This document shows positions 35,906-45,310 of a DNA stretch of 64,000 nucleotides, piece by piece. The position numbers and the translations under genes were made by a program. This stretch comes from Bradyrhizobium sp. 149 (GTDB taxonomy: Bacteria; Pseudomonadota; Alphaproteobacteria; Rhizobiales; Xanthobacteraceae), in assembly GCF_023073915.1 (NCBI RefSeq), contig NZ_JADPKK010000017.1, positions 89,582-153,581 on the forward strand, in the 5' to 3' direction. The notes below the pieces were generated by a model. The model did no database searches. It was not told the DNA's origin and saw only the letters and a list, made by a program, of their open reading frames with translations. Within the stretch, counting starts at the first letter, position 1, and each line of letters opens with the position of its first letter.

Positions 35906-36454
35906 ATGAGCGTCGACATCGGTGGACGGCTGCGATTCATCCGGGCGCGCCAGAAGCTGTCGCAGCGCGCGCTGGCCAAGCGAGCGGGCGTCACCAATTC
36001 GACGATCTCGCTGATCGAATCCAACCAGATGAACCCGTCGGTCGGCGCGCTCAAGCGCATCCTGGACGGCATTCCGATGGGGCTCGCCGAGTTCTTCGCG
36101 CTGGAGCCGGAGAGCCGGCGCAAGATCTTCTATCGCTCAGAAGAGCTGACCGAGGTCGGCAAGAAGCCGATCTCCTATCGCCAGATCGGAGACAATCTGT
36201 TCGGTCGCAGCCTGCAGATCCTGAAGGAGCGCTACGAGCCCGGCAGCGACACCGGGCGCGTTCACCTGGTCCACGACGGCGAGGAAGGCGGCATCGTCAT
36301 TGCCGGCAAGCTCGAGGTCACCGTCGAGGACGAGCGCCGCATCCTCAATCCAGGCGATGCCTATTACTTCGAGAGCCGTCGCCCGCATCGCTTCCGCTGC
36401 GTCGGCGGCAAGCCGTGCGAAGTGATCTCGGCCTGCACGCCGCCGACGTTTTGA
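35906..36454 (+). CDS. XRE-family regulator with C-terminal cupin (second copy)
   Basis: 182 aa, PuuR-sized: HTH at about 5-60 (RLRFIRARQKLSQRALAKRAGVTNSTISLIE), cupin at about 105-178 (VHLVHDGEEGGIVIAGKLEVTV, YFESRRPHRFRC). It lacks the basic extension of the first copy. It is divergent from the aminotransferase gene across about 160 bp and probably regulates it. I see no copy of the TTTTCA motif in that intergenic region, which suggests a different operator. Confidence 0.9.
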   Translation: MSVDIGGRLRFIRARQKLSQRALAKRAGVTNSTISLIESNQMNPSVGALKRILDGIPMGLAEFFALEPESRRKIFYRSEELTEVGKKPISYRQIGDNLFGRSLQILKERYEPGSDTGRVHLVHDGEEGGIVIAGKLEVTVEDERRILNPGDAYYFESRRPHRFRCVGGKPCEVISACTPPTF

Positions 36455-36476
36455 GGCGGCGGCAGGCCGAAGGTCT

Positions 36477-38738
36477 TCAAAGCTGCGTCAACAAGTCCTC
36501 GATCCGGATCGGGAAACGACGGACACGCACGCCGGTCGCATGCCACACAGCGTTGGCGACCGCGCCTGCGCTGCCCGTAATGCCGATCTCGCCGACACCC
36601 TTGATGCCGAGCGCGTTCACGTGCGGATCGTGCTCCTCGACCGTGATCACGTCGAGTGGCGGCACGTCGGCATTCACCGGAATATGGTACTCGCCGAGAT
36701 TGGCGTTCATGATCCGGCCGGTGCGGCGGTCGGTGATGGCTTCCTCGTGCAACGCGAACGACATACCCCAGATCATGCCGCCGAACAGCTGGCTCTGCAC
36801 CATGCGCGGGTTGACGATGCGTCCCGCCGCGAAGGCGCCGACCATGCGGGTGACGCGGATCTGGCCGAGCTCGGGATCGACCTTCACCTCCACGAACACC
36901 GCGCCATGCGCGTGCATCGCATATTCCTCCATTGCCGCCGGGTTGGGCGCGCCGGTGCCGCGCGCCTCGACCTCGGCGACGCCGGCGCGCGCGAGAATCT
37001 CGGAATAGCTCTCGCCGCGGCTTTCATCATCACGCCGGATCAACCTGCCATCGCGGGCGATCACGCCGGCGTTGCCGGCACCGAACAGCGGCGATCGCTC
37101 GTCGCTGGTGGCGAGATCGGCGAGCTTTGAAATCACCGCCGCGCCTGCGCTGTGGATCGCAGAACCCGCGGTTGCCGTGTGCGCGGAGCCACCGGCAATG
37201 CCGGCGTCAGGCAAGTCGGATGAACCCGCCTTGAACTCGACGCGGTCGATATCAAGTCCGAGTTCGTCTGCCGCGATCTGCGCAAGCGCCGTCCACGCCC
37301 CCTGCCCCATGTCATGAGCGCCGATTTCCATGGCACCGGAGCCGTCGCGGCGAAGCACCGCACGCGCTTGGGCCTGGAACATCAGCGCGGGAAACGTCGC
37401 GGTGCCCATGCCCCAGCCGACCAGGAGGCCGGCATCGTCGCGCATCTGCCGCGGCTGAAGCGGTCGCTTCGTCCAGCCGAAACGCGCCGCGCCTTGCTCG
37501 TAGCAGGCGCGCAGCGCCTTGGACGAGAACGGCTTGCCGGTGATCGGCTCGACCTCGGCATAGTTCCTCAGGCGGAAGGCGAGCGGATCGAGGCCGCAGG
37601 CCCAGGCCATCTCGTCGATCGCACTCTCCAGCGCAATTGATCCGGTCGCCTCGCCGGGCGCGCGCATGAACAGTGGCGTGCCGGTGTTGACGCGCACGGC
37701 ATCGTGCGAGGTGCGGATTGCAGGCGCCGCATAGAGCGTGTGGGAGGCATCGGCCGCAGGCTCGTAGAAGTCGTCGAACGTGCTCGAGACGGTCCGGGCG
37801 TGATGATCGATCGCGGTGAGGCGCCCCTCACCGTCCGCGCCGATGCGCAAGCGCTGACGGGTCGGCGCGCGATGGCCGACCGGGCCAAACATCTGCTCGC
37901 GGCGGACCACGAGCTTGACGGGCTTGCCGACGAGCTTGGCAGCCATGATGCCGAGAGTCTGCGGCCCAGCCATAAACCCCTTGGAGCCGAAGCCGCCGCC
38001 GAGGAAGGGACTGCGGATGTGGATCTTGTCATGCGCGACGCCAAACAATTCGGCGATGCGCGCCAGCGATAGCATCAGGCCCTGGGTCGGCATGTCGACC
38101 GACAGCTTGTCGCCGTCCCAGGCAGCCACGATCGCATGCGGCTCCATTGCGTTGTGATATTGCGGCGGCGTCTCGTAAGTCGCGTCGATCTGCTTCTCGG
38201 CCGAGGCGAGGCCGGCCTCGACCTCGCCGCGATGATTTTCCGTAGGGTTGCCCACGCCGACGACCGGCGGCACGAAGCTGTCGCCGGCATCGAGGCCGAC
38301 AAACGGGGGCAGCGTCTCGTAGCGCGGTGCCAGCAGCGCCGCGCCTTCCGTAGCGGCCTCCAGTGTTTCGGCGATCACGACCGCGATCGGCTGGTTGGCG
38401 TAGCGGACCTTGTTGCTCTGCAACACCTCCATCCGGAACACGAACGGATTGGTCTTGATGTCGGGGTCGATCGCGAGCGCAGGCTTGTGGTCCGATGTCA
38501 TGATATCGACCACGCCGGGATGGCGTTTGGCCGCGCTGACATCGAGCGAAATCACGCGGCCGCGCGAAATGCTGGCGACCGCCATCACCGCAAACAGCAT
38601 GCCGGGCGGATGATTGTCGGCGGCGTAGGTCGCTTGGCCCTTGACCTTGAGGACGCCGTCGCGGCGGGTCAGAGGCTGGCCGATATTCGAGCCATGGCGC
38701 AGATGGGCGGGCGCGCTGGTGAGATTAAGCTCGGGCAT
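36477..38738 (-). CDS. Aldehyde oxidoreductase, molybdenum-binding subunit (PaoC-like)
   Basis: 753 aa from ATG 38738 (MPELNLTSAPAHL). Xanthine-oxidase-family large subunit: AKRHPGVVDIMTSD, the molybdopterin-dicytosine region FLGGGFGSKGF, VRREQMFGPVGHRAPT, EIGAHDMGQGAWTALAQIAADELG, and the catalytic base Glu in IKGVGEIGITGSAGAVANAVWHAT. The start overlaps the end of the FAD subunit gene by 14 bp. With the other two subunits it forms a trimeric enzyme oxidising aldehydes to acids, as in E. coli PaoABC (YagTSR). Confidence 0.9.
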   Translation of the reverse strand: MPELNLTSAPAHLRHGSNIGQPLTRRDGVLKVKGQATYAADNHPPGMLFAVMAVASISRGRVISLDVSAAKRHPGVVDIMTSDHKPALAIDPDIKTNPFVFRMEVLQSNKVRYANQPIAVVIAETLEAATEGAALLAPRYETLPPFVGLDAGDSFVPPVVGVGNPTENHRGEVEAGLASAEKQIDATYETPPQYHNAMEPHAIVAAWDGDKLSVDMPTQGLMLSLARIAELFGVAHDKIHIRSPFLGGGFGSKGFMAGPQTLGIMAAKLVGKPVKLVVRREQMFGPVGHRAPTRQRLRIGADGEGRLTAIDHHARTVSSTFDDFYEPAADASHTLYAAPAIRTSHDAVRVNTGTPLFMRAPGEATGSIALESAIDEMAWACGLDPLAFRLRNYAEVEPITGKPFSSKALRACYEQGAARFGWTKRPLQPRQMRDDAGLLVGWGMGTATFPALMFQAQARAVLRRDGSGAMEIGAHDMGQGAWTALAQIAADELGLDIDRVEFKAGSSDLPDAGIAGGSAHTATAGSAIHSAGAAVISKLADLATSDERSPLFGAGNAGVIARDGRLIRRDDESRGESYSEILARAGVAEVEARGTGAPNPAAMEEYAMHAHGAVFVEVKVDPELGQIRVTRMVGAFAAGRIVNPRMVQSQLFGGMIWGMSFALHEEAITDRRTGRIMNANLGEYHIPVNADVPPLDVITVEEHDPHVNALGIKGVGEIGITGSAGAVANAVWHATGVRVRRFPIRIEDLLTQL

Positions 38739-39782
38739 GAATGGCTCCGGAGGTCGGGGCAAAGGGAGAGGCCGGCAGCGCGGGGATGCGCGCGGGCGTA
38801 CCGGCAGCGGCGAGGCTCAGCGCGCGCACCACGATGCGGCGCGCGAGCTCGATCTTGAAGGCGTTGTCGCCGGACGGCTTTGCGTCGGCGAGCGCGCGCC
38901 GGGCCGCTTCCTGGAAAGCGTCCACCGTGGGCGCGACGTTCCTGAGCACGTCCTCCGCAGCGCGGGCGCGCCAGGGCTTTGCGGCGACACCGCCGAACGC
39001 AAGCCGCGCCTCCACGATCTTGCCGTCCTCGATCCGCAGCGCAGCGGCCGCCGAGACGACCGCAAACGCGTAGGACGTTCGATCGCGGACCTTGAGATAG
39101 CGCGCATGTGCAGCAAAGCCGCGCGCAGCGGGCGGCAGACGCAGCGCGACGATGAGGTCGCCGGGCTCAAATGCGGTTTCGCGCTCCGGCGTATCGCCGG
39201 GCAGGCGATGCAATTCGTCCAGCGCGATCTCGCGCCGCCCGCTCCTGCCCTCGATCTCGACGATTGCGTCAAGCGCGACCAGCGGTACGCAGAAGTCGGA
39301 CGGATGCGTGGCGATGCAGTTTTCGCTCCAGCCGAGCACGGCATGCGTGCGGTTCTCGCCGCCGCGCGCGTCGCAACCGCTGCCGGCCTCGCGCTTGTTG
39401 CAGCGGCTGGCGGTGTCGTAGAAATAGGCACAGCGCGTCCGTTGCAGCAGATTGCCGCCGACCGTCGCGGCATTGCGCAGTTGCGCTGACGCGCCGGAGA
39501 GCAGAGCTTCGGCGACGGCCGGGTAGGACTTTGCAAAGTCGGAATCATGCGCAAGATCGGCGTTGCTCACCAGTGCGCCGATGCGCACCCCACCGTCGGC
39601 AAGGCGCTCGATCTGATCGAGCCCGTCGAGATGCGTGACGTCGACCAGACGATCCGGACGGCTGACGCCGCCCTTCATCAGATCGAGCAGATTGGTGCCG
39701 CCGGCGAGATAGGCGGCACCCGGCTGCGCGGCAGCAGCGACGGCTTCGGCGACCGTGGCGGGCCTGACATAATCGAACGTCT

Positions 39783-39786
<4 letters not shown>
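38725..39786 (-). CDS. Aldehyde oxidoreductase, FAD subunit with extra FeS motif (PaoB-like)
   Basis: 353 aa. FAD-binding start FDYVRPATVAEAVAAAA and AYLAGGTNLLDLMK. Of note is the insert around residues 125-170 with TRCAYFYD, SRCNKREAGSGCDA, SENCIATHPSDFC; in E. coli PaoB the matching cysteines bind an additional [4Fe-4S] cluster. This distinguishes it from ordinary xanthine dehydrogenase medium subunits. The gene overlaps its neighbours on both sides, so the three subunits are co-translated. Confidence 0.9.
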
Positions 39787-40280
<494 letters not shown>

Positions 40281-40390
40281 AAAAGGCTCCGATCAGAGAT
40301 GGACATGAGTGATCGCGCGGTGCGCCACCGCCGTGGCCACCGTCGATTCGCATCGGCCAGGCAGAGACCGGCCAACATCTCAGCGAAGAT

Positions 40391-40407
40391 ACGGAGGTAG
40401 CCTCCGT
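40391..40407. promoter_or_regulatory. Perfect palindrome, candidate TetR operator
   Basis: ACGGAGGTAGCCTCCGT is two 7-bp inverted arms around TAG. Its centre at 40399 is almost exactly equidistant (about 120 bp) from the PaoA-like start at 40280 and the TetR start at 40519. Size, symmetry and position fit a TetR-family operator controlling both genes. Binding itself is inferred. Confidence 0.7.
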
Positions 40408-40518
40408 TTAACAAGGGCTGCCCATAAGTTTTTGGAATTCGTCAAAAGCCCGTGCGCATCAACGCGATGCAGCCTTGCAAGGGTTCAATCTAACCAATTC
40501 GTGATCTACATTGCGCGG

Positions 40519-41157
40519 ATGGACGAGCACACCGACCAGACCAGGAAGCCCCGCGCCGATGCCGTGCGCAATCGCGAGCGCGTGCTCGAGGCGGCCAAGG
40601 CCGTGTTCAACGCGGGTGGTCCGGAGGCGAGCCTGGAAGCCGTCGCAAAACGCGCCGGCGTCGGCATCGGCACGCTCTATCGGCATTTCCCGACCCGCGA
40701 GGATTTGTTCGAGGCGGTGTACCGGCGCGAGGTCGAGCAGCTCAGCGAGTTCGCCGAGCAATTGAAGAGTGCGAAGGACCCGGTGGATGCGCTGCGGCGC
40801 TGGCTGCGCTCAGGGGTCGAATTCGTTGCCACCAAGAAGGGCATGGTGGCAGCCTTGGCACTCGCGGTGCAGAGCGGCTCGGAGTTGCATGCCTTTTCCT
40901 TCGAGCGCCTGAGCAAGGCAATCGGCTCGCTTCTCGATCGCGCAGCCGCGGCCGGCGCAATGCGCGCGGACGTCAGTCCCGAGGACTTGCTGCGCGCGTT
41001 CTTCGGCATGTGCTACATGCACGACCAGCCCGGCTGGCAATCCTCGGTGCTGCGGATGCTGGACGTGTTCGTTGACGGTTTGCGGGTGCAGCCTGTCCCA
41101 AAACCCAAAGCGCGCGCCTCCAAAGCGGCGAAGCCGGCCGCGAAGCGGAAGCGTTAG
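40519..41157 (+). CDS. TetR-family transcriptional regulator
   Basis: 212 aa from ATG 40519 (MDEHTDQTRKPRADAVRNRE). TetR HTH at about 17-63: RERVLEAAKAVFNAGGPEASLEAVAKRAGVGIGTLYRHFPTREDLFEAVY. The C-terminal ligand domain ends in a Lys/Ala-rich tail (KAAKPAAKRKR). Divergent from the PaoABC-like operon and probably its repressor; the inducer may be an aldehyde, though nothing in the sequence shows this. Confidence 0.9.
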   Translation: MDEHTDQTRKPRADAVRNRERVLEAAKAVFNAGGPEASLEAVAKRAGVGIGTLYRHFPTREDLFEAVYRREVEQLSEFAEQLKSAKDPVDALRRWLRSGVEFVATKKGMVAALALAVQSGSELHAFSFERLSKAIGSLLDRAAAAGAMRADVSPEDLLRAFFGMCYMHDQPGWQSSVLRMLDVFVDGLRVQPVPKPKARASKAAKPAAKRKR

Positions 41158-41210
41158 CCCGCGAGATGTGCTAAAATCGGCGCCGCCGGGATTTCAACGC
41201 GGAGCCTGTT

Positions 41211-41618
41211 ATGCGCGTCGCCGCCTTGCTGGTCTGTTTCAGTGTCGCCTTCGCTCCCATCTCGGCACGCGCCGACGACGTCGCGACGGCACGGGGCGTC
41301 ATTCGCGCCCAGGAGCAGGCGTTCGTCCACGACGATGCGGCAGCGGCCTATTCCTACGCCGCGCCGGCGATCAGGGAGATCTTCCCCGCGCCCGACATCT
41401 TCATGTCCATGGTGCAAAACGGCTACGCGCCGGTCTACCGGCACAAGAGCTTTGAGTTTGGCGACAGCAAGAGCGTAGGCAGCTGGATTTCCCAGCGCGT
41501 TCACATCGTCGATGCCAATGGCGAGGCCTGGGAAGCGCTCTACACGCTCGAGGAGCAACCGGACGGCAGCTACAAGATCACGGGTTGTTCGCTGCTGAAG
41601 GCGGGACAGGCAGTCTAG
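41211..41618 (+). CDS. DUF4864 protein, exported
   Basis: 135 aa with a Sec signal (MRVAALLVCFSVAFAPISARA). The mature part (RGVIRAQEQAFVHDDAAAAYSYAAPAIREIFPAPDIFMSMV and DGSYKITGC) matches DUF4864, a small NTF2-like family of unknown function. It lies 53 bp after the TetR gene. Its TAG stop overlaps the TAG stop of the convergent MFS gene through a shared CTAG. Confidence 0.82.
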   Translation: MRVAALLVCFSVAFAPISARADDVATARGVIRAQEQAFVHDDAAAAYSYAAPAIREIFPAPDIFMSMVQNGYAPVYRHKSFEFGDSKSVGSWISQRVHIVDANGEAWEALYTLEEQPDGSYKITGCSLLKAGQAV

Positions 41619-42880
41619 GTCGCAAATCCCGGGCCGGTCCTGACTGCGTTCATCCACGACCGGATCAGCAACGTCAGCACGATGCCGATATTGAGCGCGT
41701 TCCAGGCCACGCCGTTCGCGAACGCGGCTGCATAGGAGGCCGTGGCGTCGAAGATCACGCCCGAGACCCAGCCGCCAAAGGACATGCCGAACACGGACGC
41801 GAAGATCACGATGCCGACGCGGGTTGCGGCTTCGCTCGCCGGCATCGCCTCGCGCACGATGATGGCATAGCTCGGCACGATGCCGCCCTGGAACAGGCCG
41901 AACATCGCGGAGATCAGATAGAGCGAGGTCAGGCTGTCGAAGAACAGGTAGAATACGAGCGCAAATCCTTGGGCGACCGCTCCGATCAGCAGTGTGGGGA
42001 TGCCCCCGATCTTGTCGGCCAGATAGCCCGAGCCGATCCGGCTGACGATGCCGCAGGCCATCATCAGCGACAACATCTCGGCACCGCGCGCGACACCGAA
42101 ACCGAGATCGCCGCAATAGGCGACGATATGCACCTGCGGCATCGCCATCGCCACGCAGCAGGAGATGCTGGCGATCGAGAGCAGCACCGTCAACGTGTTG
42201 GTCGACAGCTTGAGATCGACCCGCGGCGGCGGCGCATTGGCATGATTACGCACCTTGTCGCCGCCCATCTGCCTGCGCAGGACAAGTACCAGGATCGTCA
42301 TCAGGCTCACGCAGACGAGGCCGATGCCGATATGCGTGGAGCGCCAGCCGTTCGTCTGCATGCCCCAGTTCACAATCGGCGGCCACATCGTGCCGGCGAC
42401 GTAATTGCCGCTGGCGACGATGGTCACGGCAAGGCCGCGATATCGCTCGAACCAGTGCGAGGCCTCCGCCATCAGCGGCGCGAAGGTCGCGGAGGTGCCG
42501 AGCCCGATCAGAAAATACGCAGCCACGAACTGCCAGAGCTCGGTCGACAGCCCCGCCAGCACATTGGCAACGCCGAGAAAGGCGATGCTGATCGCCATCG
42601 CGGGCACGATGCCGAACCGGTCGGTAATCTTGCCGGCGATGACGCCGCCAAGACCGAAACCGAACATCATCAGGGTGAAAGCCAGCGACACCGCGCCGCG
42701 CGTGGCGGCGAATTCGGCCTGCACCGCGGGAATCATGACGACGATCGCCCACATGCCGACGCCGCCGATCGAGCCGATCAGGAGCGCAATGGCAAGGCGC
42801 ATCCAGGCCTGACGCGAATCAGGCGTGAATGTTTCAGGTGTTTGTCCTGATTGATTTCGTGCGTGCACGGGCGGGACCAT
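41615..42880 (-). CDS. MFS transporter
   Basis: 421 aa with about 12 hydrophobic segments, beginning LAIALLIGSIGGVGMWAIVVMIP. The loop after the second segment (GKITDRFG) is the MFS motif A region, and the repeat half contains YLADKIGGI. It resembles the oxalate/formate antiporter-like branch (monocarboxylate porter), but the substrate is not readable. Divergent from the copper-tolerance genes. Confidence 0.85.
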   Translation of the reverse strand: MVPPVHARNQSGQTPETFTPDSRQAWMRLAIALLIGSIGGVGMWAIVVMIPAVQAEFAATRGAVSLAFTLMMFGFGLGGVIAGKITDRFGIVPAMAISIAFLGVANVLAGLSTELWQFVAAYFLIGLGTSATFAPLMAEASHWFERYRGLAVTIVASGNYVAGTMWPPIVNWGMQTNGWRSTHIGIGLVCVSLMTILVLVLRRQMGGDKVRNHANAPPPRVDLKLSTNTLTVLLSIASISCCVAMAMPQVHIVAYCGDLGFGVARGAEMLSLMMACGIVSRIGSGYLADKIGGIPTLLIGAVAQGFALVFYLFFDSLTSLYLISAMFGLFQGGIVPSYAIIVREAMPASEAATRVGIVIFASVFGMSFGGWVSGVIFDATASYAAAFANGVAWNALNIGIVLTLLIRSWMNAVRTGPGFAT

Positions 42881-43034
42881 GGCCCGCGGATTGCCACAGG
42901 GTCAACCATTGTGGCGCGATATTGGGCATGCACGGTGCACTGCGGTAAGAAGGAGCTTGGCGAACGCGCATTTTGTCATTATTTTGCAAGGCAGCGTGTG
43001 CAGCATTGCCGCGCGGAGAGAGCATGTCGGCGGA

Positions 43035-43499
43035 ATGTTGCTGCGATTGATACCATCGATGCGGATCAGGGTGGGGCGCCTCATCGCCCTCGCCTATCTG
43101 TTCTGCGTGCTCGCACCGGCCGCAAGCCTCGCCTGGGGTCAAGCTCCGGCGCCATGCCTTGGCGACGACTTCGTGCCCGTCAACGTCATGCCGGCGCATC
43201 ATCAGACGCAGACGAGCCATGAGATACAGACGAGCCATGCGCATGGCGACTCCTCGCATGACCACGCGGGGGCACATGCGCATCACCAGACCGCCGCGCA
43301 GGACGCGCCCGCTCCGCACCGTCATGACGGCAAGGGTACGCCGGGACCATGCTGCGGGATGATGTGTGTGAGCGCGCTGCCGGCCGACCTGCCCAGCGTC
43401 GCAAAGCCGCTTCAGCCGGTTTCCGCCTGCTCGCCCGAGATCGTGGTGAGCCTGCACAGCGCAGCGCCGCCCCTGCTCTACCGCCCTCCCATCGCCTGA
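43035..43499 (+). CDS. His-rich exported protein of copper operon
   Basis: 154 aa from ATG 43035 or 146 aa from ATG 43059; neither has a strong ribosome binding site. A signal or anchor (VGRLIALAYLFCVLAPAASLAWG) is followed by a His-rich region (HHQTQTSHEIQTSHAHGDSS, then AHAHHQ) and a CCGMMC motif. His clusters and a Cys/Met motif are typical of periplasmic copper-handling proteins and fit the neighbours. I do not recognise a named family. Confidence 0.7.
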   Translation: MLLRLIPSMRIRVGRLIALAYLFCVLAPAASLAWGQAPAPCLGDDFVPVNVMPAHHQTQTSHEIQTSHAHGDSSHDHAGAHAHHQTAAQDAPAPHRHDGKGTPGPCCGMMCVSALPADLPSVAKPLQPVSACSPEIVVSLHSAAPPLLYRPPIA

Positions 43500-43578
43500 T
43501 CTGACGCGCGACGACGTCAGGCCGAGCGCGCATCCGCGCGCGCAAGCCTGTGGTCTCCAGACAGATCAGGGATGAATC

Positions 43579-43863
43579 ATGCTTACGCTTTCCGGGGCGA
43601 AGTCCGCCGCTGCATCCGCGGCGCGGGGACGACATTTTCGATTCAATTGGCCGCTGCTGGCCGCAACGGCATTGGTGCTGTCCGGCTGCATGCCGGCAAC
43701 GACACAGATCGCCGGCGCTGATCCTGCCGATCCCGCGGCCAAGGTCGCGCGCGCCGGCTATCGTTCGACGATTGCGCCCTACACCAGCCTGCGGCCTGCG
43801 ACGCCGACACCATGGCATGAGCGCAACGAGAACGTCGCGCCGCAACTCAAGCAAGACCGGTAG
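43579..43863 (+). CDS. Small putative lipoprotein of copper operon
   Basis: 94 aa. An N-terminal charged stretch precedes a hydrophobic segment and a lipobox LSGC (Cys37), after which the mature part is only about 58 residues, Ala/Pro-rich, ending ERNENVAPQLKQDR. Ten bp upstream of the TolC-like gene. Function unknown. Confidence 0.7.
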   Translation: MLTLSGAKSAAASAARGRHFRFNWPLLAATALVLSGCMPATTQIAGADPADPAAKVARAGYRSTIAPYTSLRPATPTPWHERNENVAPQLKQDR

Positions 43864-43872
43864 GAGCGCGCC

Positions 43873-45297
43873 ATGACACACCGTCTCGCGCCAAGCCTGC
43901 TCGTTCTTGCCTCGCTCGGCTTGTCTGGCTGTGCCGCATTCTCGCCCGACAGCGGCATGAATGCCGTCTCGGAACTGACGAGCCAGACCATCAACAAGGA
44001 TGTCGCCTTCGTGCGAACAGCCGAGGGGGCCGGAGCGGTCGACGCGCGCGTTCGCCAGCTGCTCTCGCGAACACTCACAGCCGACACCGCCGTGCAGATC
44101 GCACTGCTCGACAACAAAGGGCTTCAGGCCGCCTATAACGAGCTGGCTCTGGCCGAGACCGATCTCGTCGAGCAGAGCCTGCCGCCCAATCCCGTGTTCT
44201 CGCTCTCGCGGATCTCGGGCAACGGTGCCAGCGAAATCGAGCGCCAGGTTGTCGGCGACATCCTCGCGCTCGCCACCCTGCCGTTCCGCTCGGAGATCGC
44301 CCGCGACCGTTTTCGTCAGGCGCAATTGCGCGCAGGCCTGGCGACGTTGCGGCTTGCCGCCGATGTCCGCCGCGCTTATTGGCGCGCCGTTGCCGGCAAC
44401 GAGATGGTAGCGCTGCTGACGGACGCGAAGGCGACGGCGGAATCAACCGCACAGCTCGCGGCCAAGCTCGGGGAGACCGGCTCGATCAACAAGCTCGATC
44501 AGGCCCGCGAGCAGGTGTTTTATGCGGAGACCACCGCCGACCTCGCGAGCGCGCGGCAGACGGCAACGAGCGCGCGCGAAAAGCTCGCGCGCCTGATGGG
44601 ACTGTGGGACGGCGGCCTCGATTTCCGACTGCCCAATCAACTGCCGCCGCTGCCGCGGCCGCCTCAGGCTTTGCCGTCAATCGAAGCCGACGCGGTCGCC
44701 CATCGCATCGACCTTCAGATCGCACGGCTGGAGCTGACGGCACTGGCGAGGTCGCTGAACCTTACCGGGGCGACGCGCTTCGTGACCCTGCTCGATCTCG
44801 CCGGCATCTCCCGCCGCACCCGGGATCCGGAGGGCGCGCCGTTCCGCGAGCGCGGCTTCGACGTGCAGTTCCAGATCCCGATCTTCGACGGCGGCGAGGT
44901 CCGGGTGCGGCAGGCGGCAGAGACCTACAATTTCGCTTTCAACCGTCTGACCGAGCGCGCTGTCAATGTGCGCTCCGAGGCGCGCGATGCTTATGGGGTC
45001 TATCGCTCCAGCTACGACATCGCCAGCCATTATCAGCGCGAGATCATCCCCCTGCGAAAAATCATCACCGAGGAGATGCAGCTGCGCTTCTCCAGCATGC
45101 AGGTCGATATCTTCGCGTTGCTCACCGAGGCGCGGCAGCGGCTCGCGTCGCTGCGCGGTGCAATCGATGCCAGGCAAAGATTCTTCCTTGCCCAGTCCGA
45201 GCTGCAGACCGCCGTCAATGGTGGCGGCGCGCCTGCGGGCAGCAGTGACGATTTAACCACTATCGCCGCGGCAGCACCTGCCGATGGCGGCCACTGA
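43873..45297 (+). CDS. TolC-family outer membrane lipoprotein
   Basis: 474 aa with lipobox LSGC (Cys20). The body has the two-repeat TolC/OEP pattern: LTADTAVQIALLDNKGLQAAYNELALAETDLVEQSLPPNP and RGFDVQFQIPIFDGGEVRVRQAAETYNFAFN. Normally it is the outer-membrane duct of a tripartite efflux pump, but no membrane-fusion or RND gene is adjacent. It overlaps the following start region by position (stop 45297, next ATG 45311), so it is in one operon with the multicopper oxidase. Confidence 0.88.
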   Translation: MTHRLAPSLLVLASLGLSGCAAFSPDSGMNAVSELTSQTINKDVAFVRTAEGAGAVDARVRQLLSRTLTADTAVQIALLDNKGLQAAYNELALAETDLVEQSLPPNPVFSLSRISGNGASEIERQVVGDILALATLPFRSEIARDRFRQAQLRAGLATLRLAADVRRAYWRAVAGNEMVALLTDAKATAESTAQLAAKLGETGSINKLDQAREQVFYAETTADLASARQTATSAREKLARLMGLWDGGLDFRLPNQLPPLPRPPQALPSIEADAVAHRIDLQIARLELTALARSLNLTGATRFVTLLDLAGISRRTRDPEGAPFRERGFDVQFQIPIFDGGEVRVRQAAETYNFAFNRLTERAVNVRSEARDAYGVYRSSYDIASHYQREIIPLRKIITEEMQLRFSSMQVDIFALLTEARQRLASLRGAIDARQRFFLAQSELQTAVNGGGAPAGSSDDLTTIAAAAPADGGH

Positions 45298-45310
45298 CAT
45301 GGAGGCCGAC

